From Nageia nagi (lineage: Eukaryota > Pinophyta), in assembly GCA_050084985.1 (NCBI GenBank), contig JBITNC010000001.1, positions 174,468,001-174,532,000 of the forward strand: a DNA stretch of 64,000 nucleotides, read 5' to 3'. This document shows, one piece after another, positions 43,246 to 53,729 of this stretch. A program made the translations under genes and the position numbers. The first letter of the stretch is position 1, and every line of letters begins with the position of its first letter. The notes under the pieces were generated by a model. The model was not told the origin of the DNA. It did not search any database and saw only the letters and a list, made by a program, of their open reading frames with translations.

Positions 43246-46103
43246 TACTACATAAGTATGTGAAATAATAATAAGCATGTGGTTTCAATAAACAACATCA
43301 AATGTTAATTTTTAACCAAGTAAATAATATATGTTACATTTAACACTAAAGACATGCTTGATTTGAATCATAAGTGCAAATGTTAAATAATAACCCATGT
43401 TTCCAAATGCATTTCTTATCTCAATAACTGTAGATGTAGAGTGACATTGTTGAGGCTTATTTTCTTGTCTAAAATTAGGCCTTCACCTGGATACCCACAC
43501 AAGAGGAGCTCAAGTACTACCAATCCTCAACCAGTTCCCCTTGGATAGTAATATACTCTCACAAGGAAAAGTACTAGCTATTTTTTAAGGTTTTGATATT
43601 TATTGGATTGGCCAAATTATTAATCTTGATTAGGTTTCAAGTTATCCTCCTAAATCATTAGGGTAATCCCTGAATAGATGTGTGGACATGTGGTATCACT
43701 ACACACATGCCTATCCACCTAATAGAGTTATGTCTAGACCACCAAAGGACTTAGGGGCAATTAAAAAGTACAAACTTTTTACCACTTGGATTGTCAGACT
43801 TAAAGGCTCTAGTCTACCTATTCTCACCTCATGGCTCCTCAAATAAGTCATATTACAAAATGCACATGCAAATGTGTTAATTTTTGGGGGTTTCTCATAT
43901 CAATGTTTGCATTTTTATTTACATAAGCAAATAAATAAAAGTGCAAAACATGAAGTAAAGAGCATAAATAAAACATTATCCATTCAATTTGAAACCTAAG
44001 TGTCCAATGGATTTTGTTTACTAACCCTTAAAGGACATCTTTACATAAGTCCATATTTTACTTAAGTTCATTTTGCAAAAAAAAAAAAGAGAAATACTTA
44101 AGCATAAGCATGTATTAATTTCCAAAAAAAATTGCATAAGTTATCTTTGCATGAAGGATAAATACTCAACATGTATCTTTTAACTTAAGGAATTAAGTCC
44201 TAAGCATGCAACATTAACTTAAAAAAAATTTATATCCTAAGAATGCATTTATTAAATTAAAATTTTAATTAATAAGCATAAGTACTAATCTTAAGCATTC
44301 ATCATTTAAAGTTAAGTACTAAGCATGTACTATTAACTTAAAAAATTTAAGTCCTTGAGCATGCATTAAAAAATTAAACTTTAAGAAAAAAAAATGCATT
44401 ATTCACATACTTTTTTTTAATAAAAAAAATTAAGTAAACATGCATCATTCTAATAAATTAAGTAAGAAACATGCACTAAAAATTTAAGTAAAAGATTTAT
44501 ACCAATTTCCCTCTCTTTTACTTAAAAATTTATCCCCTAGAGATAGGACACTAGCTTTACTTTAGATAAAAAAATTTGCATGCTAAAAAAAAACTTATCT
44601 TCTAAGAGAAAAAAAATTATTTTACCTTCATAAAAGGTTATATTTCTAAGTAAAAAAAATACTTCAAGTAAATAAATTAAATAAGCCATCATTGCTTAAC
44701 CATAAAAAATAAATGAAGGGAGAAATCTACACTCCACTTCATGCATTTAATATGATAGACTAAGTCCACACTCCATTTGAATGTACCCACCAAATTTAAT
44801 GCTTTTATGCATTTTTACTCCATGCATAGCAAGTCATAATGGAAAAAAAAAGTAAACTTGCTTGTAAAAACAAACATAGTTATTACCTCCATAAATGCAT
44901 TTGCAAAAAAAATAATGCAAAAAAGCAAGTTGGAACTTAAAAAATTAAAGGAGAAGCATAGGAAAAAAAATGGAGAGGAAAAAACTAAAGTGAAGTCATG
45001 AGGTATAAGCTTGGAAGACCAACAACAGAGTAGAGGAGACTGCGAAGGGTGGCAGCGATCATGAGAAAAGTGAGAGGAGATGTAGCAAGAGGTTGCAAGG
45101 TGCACAGTTGGGCAACAAGGGGGAGGGTGATGTGGTAGAGGAGGGAGCCGTAAGCAAGGTAATGGAGGCTGTATAATGGGATGGTAGTAGGAGGGAGTTG
45201 TAGGTGACATGATGGAGGAGGGAGCTATAAGCAGGGCAATGGAGGCCATATAATGGGGTGTTAGTAGGAGGGAGCTACAGGCAGGGCAATAAAGGAGGTA
45301 GCCCTAGGTGAGGTAAGGGAGGCTATAGAATAGGGTTATAGTAGGAGGAAGCCATAGGTGGGGCAATAGAGGAGGGAGCCATAAGTGAAGCAAGGGTTGT
45401 TAGTCAAGCAAAGGAGGTCTACAAGTGGCTTTATGGTAGGAGGGAGGCCATGAGGTAGTGAGGGCTACCCCTTTTTTATTTTTATTTTATTTTTATTTTT
45501 AATTATTGAAAGAATAATCTCCTTTTTTCATTTTGAGTTAGTAAAACTTTTCAATAAATAATTGAAATAATGTGAAATATTGTATACTAACTCCCCCTCC
45601 CTTTTTTTATATATATAATAAAAAAGGACCATCCCCCTTTTTTTTTAAATATGTATATAAAAAAAATTCCCTTAATAAAAACTCAAGGTAGAAAAAAAAT
45701 TCTTCTATAAAGAATAATTTAAAAAAAAAAAAAAAATTGTATACTATCCTGTTTAAGAAATGTACCAAAGTATTAAATAACTTTGAAGAAATTGCAATTA
45801 CATAAGAGGTTAGTATAAGGAAAAAAATACTATTTTGACCATAATGTATTATTGCTCAATTACTTAATATAAAAAAAATTGTTAGTAAACAAAATGAGTA
45901 ATAATGTATATACTGGTTGAACTAACATAATCATAAAAGAATGTTAGTATCAAAATGAATAGCACAAAAAAAATGTTATAACTCTAAATTATTTTACCTC
46001 AAACAAGAAGAATAAACCTCCAAAGATGATGAATAAGGATGAAGCACCTCCAAAAATGTTGAAGAAGAGCTTCCACACTTAGGATGTGAAGAGGAACTTC
46101 CAA
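43246..46103 (-). other. Copia-B long untranslated leader
   Basis: About 2.9 kb between the primer-binding site and gag. The gag-proximal block at 43455-43600 is clearly homologous to Copia-A 10470-10620, whereas the distal part is replaced by A-rich tracts, repeated AAGCATG(C/T)A phrases (44100-44480) and the 77-bp minisatellite. The 144-codon minus-strand open frame at 44815-45249 is Pro/Ser/His-rich, lies partly in the minisatellite and is probably not a protein. Confidence 0.55.
45082..45470 (-). repeat. 77-bp minisatellite in Copia-B leader
   Basis: Unit starts at 45159, 45236, 45313 and 45390 are exactly 77 bp apart, each beginning G(T/C)AA(T/G)GG(A/T). An older unit may start at 45082. 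Each unit contains two copies of GGAGGGAGC-like text followed by a GCAGGGCAAT-like phrase, so a shorter sub-repeat underlies it. It is purine-rich and noticeably more GC-rich than the surrounding leader. Copia-A has no equivalent array at this place. Since 77 is not a multiple of three, coding function is unlikely. Confidence 0.85.
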
Positions 46104-46120
46104 GGTGCTCTGATACTAAA
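46104..46120 (-). other. Copia-B primer-binding site
   Basis: The minus strand TTTAGTATCAGAGCACC follows the LTR end CTCTCA. TAGTATCAGAGC differs by a single base from the initiator tRNA-Met primer-binding consensus TGGTATCAGAGC. Confidence 0.78.
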
Positions 46121-46615
46121 TGAGAGAATTAAACTATAATAAGAATAATCCTAAACTACCAAGATCACATGAAAGCTCATAATTACATCTAACAAACTCA
46201 TAAAGCAATCTCACAACATAAGATGTAAGTGGTTCCTCCAATTAAGAGTACATCCACTAACTAGATCTTTACTTCAATCACAAATACAACTCTCTTACAA
46301 TTATCCTAATCTCAACTTGTACACTTCTATCCTAGAAAATAATTTTACTCCACAATTGGTGTGTGATCACAAAGAGGGAGCCTTCTATTTATAGGCCAAA
46401 ATCCCTCTTTAGATCACCCTTTTATCCAATGTACAAAAGCATGACATGCACATCCTTCTACTTAAGAGGCATGCTCATGACATGGAGTGTAGGATAAGTT
46501 ACATTATCATATTCACTTAAATACTTAAGGTATCAAATGATACCCTTAAGTATTAGTGAACTTACATAGAATATTTAATACAAACCTTTACAATAATGCA
46601 TTATACATTTTAAGA
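46121..46615 (-). repeat. Copia-B 5' LTR
   Basis: 495 bp, from TGAGAGAATTAAACTATAAT to TACATTTTAAGA on the plus strand. The outer terminus decayed from CCAACA (as in the partner) to TTAAGA. Target duplication AACTT follows at 46616-46620. Confidence 0.9.
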
Positions 46616-49480
46616 AACTTGAGATGCTGCAATGCCTCAAAGACCTTAGAGAACCAACACTAGCGAAAACCTTGAGTTACCAAGTCCATGGATAATGCTA
46701 AGGATCTATAGGGGAGTCAATCATCTCTACCCATAGAAGCTAAGGTATGGATATGATGAATAAAAAGGACCATCAATGGAAGGCACCATATTTGTAGAGG
46801 TTGGTAGCCAAACTCTACCAACATAATGTGATGCGAGATAGACCTCTTGTTCTAAATAGAGCGAGATAGGGTGCCAATAAAGATCCTCATGACTGTGGCC
46901 CAATATAATCTCCTTAAGCTAGGGCCCCAAACCTCAAAACCATATAGTACCATGAGAGTGACATAAGTATGGAATAACTAGAACTTGGATGGGATATCTT
47001 GGAAATGAAGCTGGATGCATTATCTCTCTAGGGAGGAGATCACTGCATATTCTCATCATACTCTAGGTGGGGCTACCACCTGCATAGAGAATCAAGGTCC
47101 TGAGAAGAGCACACCTAGGTAGGTGTAAGATGTAGCAATATTAATAGCCCTATCTTTGTAAGTGATATGAGTTTGGTCAACTATGGCCTTCAAGGTGTTG
47201 AACACCATAATATTGGTTTTATTAAGATTAACCACCAAGTCCTATCTGGTACTGAACAAATCAAGGATGTCCATAAAATGCTAAATACCCTATACTATGT
47301 GAGAGAGTAGTATAATATCATCAACAAAGTGGAGGATGGGAACATGGGTGTTGTGGAGAAGACACCCAATGTCGATGCCTACCATCTCGAGTATAAGTGA
47401 ATCCAACTCATTGATATAGATAATGAAGAGATTCAAAGAGAGTGGATAACCCTGCTTCAACCTAATGGTGTTATGAATCATATCAAATAGACCTTTTATA
47501 GTACAAATCCTTCCTAAAACTAACTTGTACAAAGTTAAGATGGTTTTAAGGCCTAGCTCAAGGATCCCTAATCATCTGAGTTTATCCATGAGTTTGTGGC
47601 ATAGGATGGTATCAAAAGCCTTCTTAAAGTTTATAAAATAGCTAAAAATTAGGGTCTTCCAAAACCTAACCTCCTCAATAATTGCTTAAAGAGTGAGGAT
47701 ATGGTTGATGGTGCGATGATCTCTACAAAATCCTACCTTTCCTCCTGGCCTAAAGCCTTAGGCATTTGCAACTAAGATGTGTAGTGCTTAAGAATGGTGG
47801 CATACATCTTGGTAGAAGTGTCACCAATCATAATCATGTTGTAATTTCTTAGGTCATAAGGGTCACTTGATTTATGGATGGGGTGGATAATGTTCAGGGT
47901 TCAAGGGGTGAGGAAGCTTGTGCAAATAATAGTGTTAAAGAGATGGGAGATGAAGGGGGAAAAATGGAACTAGCATGCTTGAGATACTCATCTTGTAGGT
48001 TTTTAATGTTAGGCACATTCCTAGATCTAAGCTTATAGATGGCTTTATGGGTAGGGGAAAAGAATTCAAAGGAGGAAGGGTAAGTGATAATGGGTGAAGG
48101 GATGTGGTTTGGATTGATGTAGAGCTTAGAGGCATAGATGATCCAATCCTAGAGGGTGATGATGCTAATATGATGTTGTTTAGGTGAGGAGGAGTGCTAA
48201 AAAGATTTAGGATCAATGTGGAATATCAAGATTATATCTTATCATCTCATGGTCAAGAAGTGGTTCTTCTTAGACCTTAAGATTTAACAGTAAGAGTAGT
48301 GTAGGGAATGGATGACATGAGGAGGGTTTGTAGAGGTGATGTCCTCTTTAAGATGTTGATGGCTAGATTTAAACCACATATCAAACCATTAGTTCATTGG
48401 AGAGTGATCAGGATGTTGGGGGTAGGGTGGAGGGTGGGTGGTGTGAGGGAAAATTTGCATGATAGTGGAATGTAAGGTATTTGAAAGGAAAAGTGCCTAT
48501 TCATCAATGGAGGAGAAAGAATGCATGTAGGGAAGTCTTTATTTCAAGATAATGCTATAGTTAGGGTTAAGATCTTGGTCAAAGTGGATGATTATGTGAG
48601 GTGCAGGGGGATAAGGTGATGGGTTGACATAGGGGGAGGGGAGGGGAGTTCATGAGAAAAAGTATTAGGTGGGCATGCTTGGTAAGGTGGAGACATGGGG
48701 CTAAATGGAATGTCTAACATAAATGGATAAGTGGGGGGTTAACTAGGATGTAGTCCATAATAATGGACCCACCTACATGGAGAAAACATGTATGGTGATA
48801 AGAGTGGGGGAATCAAGCAATACCATTCATCATGATGAGGTCTTGAGTCTTTTCAAGCTAAAGGAGAGATATTCCATAAAAGGAGGTGGGAATAATATCG
48901 TAAGATGGTTATTAGAGCTTAGCATCTCACTCTAAGGCCTTGAGGTGGAGAGGATCTATCTGGTCATCAAAGTACTATGTTTAGAAACTCCCTATCCTAC
49001 CATTAACATCCCCTACTAAGATGATAACCCCCAACACTATATATCTAGATATCTTAGGGGAGAGGTCCAAGAATGATTTCTCACCCTCTCCATGGATGGA
49101 ATAATGTGAGGTTAATGGAGGGAAGTAATAACTTGCAATGTATAGTCTCTATAGAGGTGGTGGTATTGAGATGGATAGCCAAATGTATCATGCATGCATG
49201 TTCATCCCCTCCACTTGTAACCTACAATGCACATGATCATTGACTAGGAAGGATACCCCTCTAGACCCATGCTTGTGTCTACCTTGATGTGTAGAAGTCC
49301 TAAATGCAAAGATTAAAGAATAAATAGTGAAGGGGGGAAGACCCTTGATAGCTATGAAAAGGATCAACTTTGTACTATGAATGATATCACAGACTAATCT
49401 TGATAAAGATCAAATCATGCCATTAAAATTCTAAATTGTAAATGTTATCACTATAGGGGTATCACACTAGCATCATTATG
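46616..49480 (-). pseudogene. LINE-A, endonuclease and reverse transcriptase
   Basis: Minus-strand order is endonuclease, RT, tail, as in APE-type plant LINEs. Endonuclease pieces (about 49440-48990) are GSRGVSFLVND, LPPLTSHYSIHGEGEKSF and ILVGDVNGRIG (GDFNxRIG motif). The RT (47700-47180) is readable in one frame with few stops: INFKKAFDTILCHKLMDKLR, RLKQGYPLSLNLFIIYINEL, ILHFVDDIILLSHIV (catalytic FVDD) and DLVVNLNKTNIMVFNTLK. The post-RT region (47160-46640) has SYTYLGVLFSGP and LMVLYGFEVWGPSL, and ends at the Copia-B target site. It continues at 32072-31560. Total coding span is about 3.4 kb after removing Copia-B. The 144 bp or so on its 5' side are unassigned. Confidence 0.8.
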
Positions 49481-49639
49481 GGGGTTTGGGGTGAACCCAA
49501 CCCGATGGGGTGATGTCATGAATGGCTACCTTGCAATCTCGAATAATAGCCCATTTGTTATCTTTCCTAGCTACTGCTACTAATGTTCTAACTTTTTAGA
49601 GTTCATAAACTTGGAGCATTACTCCAATGATCAATAAGC

Positions 49640-51290
49640 ACTTATAGATGGTTTAAATCCATTAAAAATATTTTCACTTATATAAAGATCTAGAGCCAAG
49701 TATATAAAAAATAATGCACATTTATCAATAGGTGAAAAAATCTCAAAAGCAATATAATGCAAAAAACTAGCTTGATTATGGGTATTCAAAATATAGGAGA
49801 TAATGATAATATGGAATATGTTCCAAATTTCAACTAGAGTATTGGAGAAAATAAGAGTATCCCTTAAAAGGATTTATTTCCATGAAAAGGGAGCATATAG
49901 AAAAGGGCAAAACTCAATCCAACTCTAAGAAGGATTAGCTTTTAGACAAAGCAAAAATGTATGCATAATATCTTTAAAGAAGCCACAGAAACAACAATTA
50001 GGATTTTTTACTCAAATATATCTTAGTATTTGGATCAATGGGAGATCAAGAGATAAATGAATAGGAAAAAAATTCCTTCTTAGGCTTAATATAAGATGTC
50101 TAGATTGTCTTAAAATGGAAGTTCCATCTAGAAGGAGGAGAAATAAGATCCCACATTTGATTTGAGTTTAGGAACCATCGATAAGTGTGAAGATAACTAG
50201 AAATATCCTAAATAAGATTTTTATTTCAATAGAGACCTCTACTATATATATCTCCAACTAGACCACTAAGTTTTTGTAAAAGTTCTTGTGAATCTTTGAC
50301 CATAAATAAAATGTTACACTATCAATCACAACATCATAAGTACTTTAATCATTCAATTTTGATTGGTAAAACCATTTGAAAGTATCCCAAGGTATCCAAT
50401 ACTTTATATGATAGGAAATAAAGTAAAAAATGATAGAGATTCTCTTCTTATAGGAATGATATGCTTGAATCCATTGAATTTTTTCTAGTGATTTACCTTG
50501 ATGGGAAATCATAGACGACCACCAAATGTTGGTGGTAGCAATGGAGGCACTTATTTTTTCTAGCTTCATTTTAGTAAATCCAAGGTTTTAGTGATTTTAA
50601 TTCTTGCAAAATACTTTGAACAATAAAACTTACTTTGATCTTGATGTGTATATGAGTAGTAATCAAATATTCAAAGATGAGTCCCTTCCATGCCTTCTTT
50701 CCAAGCGAAAGTTTAATGTAGATACAATATCGAATGAGAGTCTTACAAGCATCAAAACCATATAAAGAATGTAGGATCCACTTAGCACAAGGAATAATTC
50801 CTTGATGATGAATTTAATGAGCCCCATACATTAAGAGTGCTTGAGAAAATAAAAAATATCCCAAGAAATACCATGGGATCCTTTTTTATAAGAACTAGCC
50901 CATATAAAGTTTCTTAAAATCTTTTCAAGCTTCTTATAGCATGAAGTAGATGGAAACCAAAGAGATAAATAATAAATAGGTAATTGTAAAATTTTTAGAC
51001 CAAACCTAAAACTTCCTTGCTAGATAAATCTTTTTATAACCTAATAAGTAAAAAAAAATAAAATTTTTGCACTACACAATCCTACAACTAAGTAGGAGAA
51101 CCCTGAAAAGCAAAGAGAATGCATAGAAACTTAAAAGTGTCTCATGGTTGAATCTAATTCCAATGAAAATAATCTAACCAAATAAGGTAGGATAAAGAGG
51201 CTTATTTGTAATAAGATGTCTTTCTCTATTGAATACTAGAACTTGATATCTTGCAAAAAGTATCAAGTGCCTTTAGAGATTGAGTAATAT
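49640..51290 (-). pseudogene. LINE-B, RT C-terminus and zinc-binding region
   Basis: A second LINE fragment, unlike LINE-A in sequence. The minus strand shows SLKALDTFCKISSSSIQ (region before the RT connection), ILQLPIYYLSLWFPSTSCYK, KLEKILRNFIWASSYKKGSH and GISWDIFYFLKHS. Then comes an open stretch 50569-50345 (WDTFKWFYQSKLND), and NPNCCFCGFFKDIMHTFLLC as a CxxC...HxxxxC finger. This is the C-terminal half of an L1-type plant LINE with a zf-RVT domain. Upstream catalytic RT and endonuclease parts are not visible; it probably is a 5'-truncated copy, typical of target-primed insertion. It lies head-to-tail with LINE-A on the same strand. Confidence 0.72.
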
Positions 51291-52815
51291 TGTACACCCT
51301 AAAATTACAAGCATGAACAAGAATGCAGTAATGAGAAAATTAGTAAATAATCAAATTATGAATATACATGTGAAATTACATTATAATAGATATGCAAATG
51401 TAAATAAATAAAGCAATTTGCAATCCTTTGAATGATCTTCAATTGATAATCTTTGTATTAGTTTGAAAATGATTATGTGCCCATGATTTTCTCTTGCTTT
51501 GCTCATGTCCTATAGGTCATCCAATGTGCCTATATATATGATACAAGTTTATATGACTTTGATATTTTGACCCCTTGTACATTCCAAAAGGGTCAAATAC
51601 ATGGCCTACACCTCTTATATATCTTTTTAATCCCTTTTTAAATAATACATTATTAAGGGATTAAAATGATTTATTAAATATATAAAGGTTCATTTTGAGG
51701 CATCTACAAGTAGTATCCCCAATAAAAATAGATGCTAAACTTTGAATTAGTATATAGGGGGATAGGAATGAAGTATCCTAATAGAATGTGTCACCATGAG
51801 AACCTTGAGTGAAGAATTAGAGAGAGAAAAGGAATATCCAAATCCATTCAACCTAATATTTTAGACATTCTAAGAATGTATACAAAAATTATTTTAGAAG
51901 TTATCATTATGGGTAGAGAGAATTGATGATGTACAAGTGCTTCAATCTGGTTCTTATTTTGGGATGTTAAAACAAAATGCTTCATGTAAAAGTGTCTTGT
52001 CTAGCATCACATAGTAGGGGACCCATAAAGTTTTAAAAAGTAACTCCCCATTTTAGTTAGGTGAATGGAGAATCCAAAACTTATTAAAAGTACATATCCA
52101 TCATAATGACATAGGAAGAGAGACACCAATCACTAAACTTAGTCTTATAACTATGAATTGGGGTATTAGGATACCATTTCCAATTATTTTGTTATGGTTT
52201 TTAGAATAAAATATCCATATTTTATTGTAATTGTGGAAAGGAAATGTTCTTTTAGATACTTAAAAGACTCCTTATTTAAGTTGGTAAGTTTGAAATCGAT
52301 ACAAACTTCATCCTAATGAAGATGTATTCCTTGGTTTATCAATAAATGATGTTAGAGAGAAAGTGACTTCCTTTTCTAAAGAACTTTTAATTTTTATGTA
52401 TCCATGAAATCTTTCCTAAAGTTTAGCCCCAAATTATGATCATAAGGGATACATACTAGATGTAATATTGGTTGATGAAAAACTCTTTTCTAAGGTGATT
52501 ATAACCATCCCACTTAAGCCAAGGTTTAATAGATTATAATTTTTTTAAATACTATGAATATTAAGTGGGCTAAGAATTTTGATGAGAATAGGAAATATAA
52601 AAATAAATGAAAAATTCATCCTTTTACAAATATTGGACCCATGGGGTAGGCTAGAGGAGATTTAATAGTGTTTTAGAATTTTCTAGGCCTCATTCCCTTT
52701 GAGAGATTGAGTTATCCATTTCATGCAGATCCCCATTCATTATTGATAAAAATATGTTAAACCAAGATCTCATGAGTATTTGGGAAGATAACAATATTCC
52801 TAAGAGATGGAAACC
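51291..52815. other. No gene recognised
   Basis: AT-rich interval. A small foldback with TTTTAATCCCTT stems lies at about 51628-51668. Faint minus-strand coding-like text near 51900-52020 could be more LINE debris. Nothing is firm. Confidence 0.35.
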
Positions 52816-52925
52816 ACCAGCCTAACCACTAACCCTAACCCTAACCACCAACCCTAACCACTAACCCTAATCATAACCCTAACCCTAACTTGCACTAACC
52901 CTAATCCTAACTACTGACCACTAAC
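52816..52925. repeat. Degenerate telomere-like CCCTAA repeat tract
   Basis: About a dozen CCCTAA or CCTAAC units occur here, mixed with ACCACTAACC variants. Runs such as ACCCTAACCCTAACC show a 6-bp register (TTAGGG on the other strand), not the 7-bp TTTAGGG typical of most plants. It is too short and degenerate to be a functional telomere. Confidence 0.7.
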
Positions 52926-53089
52926 CATGAGATATTTTGATTCATTAACATATATGAAATATCAGTAAACATGCTTAAAATGTCATTTTAGTCTTGATGT
53001 AAGGTATGACTTTACAAAATGTTAGAAGTTGAGCATTTCCTAGGAATAGGAATGAGTGCAATATTCACAAGCTGAGCATCCATTGAGTA

Positions 53090-53530
53090 TTCAGATGACC
53101 ATCTGCATAAGAAAGAGCAATAATCCATATTCATAAAGAGAATATGCTTGAATGCAAATCATAGCATACACTCAACTATAGAGAAGATCAAACACTCAAT
53201 TGCAAAGAAGAAATATGATTGATTAAAGAGAAGAGAAGATGCTACACTAAAGAGGATAGAAGATGCTTGATTGTAGAGGATATAAGACACTCAATTACAA
53301 AGGATAGAATATGTTCAATTGCAAAGAAGAGAAAACACTTGATTGTAGTGGAGAGAAGGTTATTAATTACATTTAAAGGAATACACACTTCTTCATAAAG
53401 AGAAGATGCTTAACTACATTTAAAGGAAGATGCTCGTATTCGTAAAAACAAGACACTCATCTTCATAAAGATAAGGTACTCATATTCATAAAGATAATAT
53501 GCTCATATTCATAACAAGAATACACTCATC
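53090..53530 (+). repeat. Left subterminal repeat array
   Basis: Repeated phrases of about 25-33 bp such as GAAGATGCTTGATTGTAGAG and TGCTCATATTCATAAAGATA recur with variation. They resemble, in inverted orientation, the array at 56760-57070 (sharing AAGATG and TGCTCATCTTC words). The AACATATATGAAATATCAG text at about 52957 further out is echoed near 57110 on the other strand. Together these may form long terminal inverted repeats of a DNA transposon. Confidence 0.5.
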
Positions 53531-53729
53531 TTTGTAAGTGGAGGAATATGCATGCTTGCCACCTATCATGCATTGAATGTAAGTTAAGATTTCTTTAGCT
53601 ATAATTAGCCCATTCCTTCCTCCATTTTTATGTTTTGTTGCTATTATCTCTACACCTCGCCACCTCCAATCTTCGATATTATTTCATTATATCCCTTCTC
53701 TAAGTTTTTTAGCATTTTTTTAAAATACA

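Larger units (their letters stand above)
32073..46615 (-). mobile_element. Copia-B: Ty1/copia element carrying a nested gypsy
   Basis: Two 495-bp LTRs (32073-32567 and 46121-46615) enclose a minus-strand copia element of the same family as Copia-A. Flanking 5-bp duplications are AACCT (32068-32072) and AACTT (46616-46620), differing by one C-to-T change. Primer-binding site and polypurine tract are recognisable. The body is interrupted between the GAG-pre-integrase linker and the integrase by a gypsy chromovirus (35771-41695). Without that insert it is about 8.6 kb. All coding domains are broken, though gag and RT have longer open stretches than in Copia-A. It landed inside LINE-A. Confidence 0.9.

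Noticed and set aside
44815-45249. 144-residue Pro/Ser/His-rich minus-strand frame
   Set aside because: Lies in the untranslated leader of Copia-B and partly in the 77-bp minisatellite; the period is not a multiple of three and Copia-A has no counterpart.
51628-51668. Small foldback with TTTTAATCCCTT stems as a MITE
   Set aside because: Only about 12 bp of stem and no target duplication; expected by chance in such AT-rich DNA.
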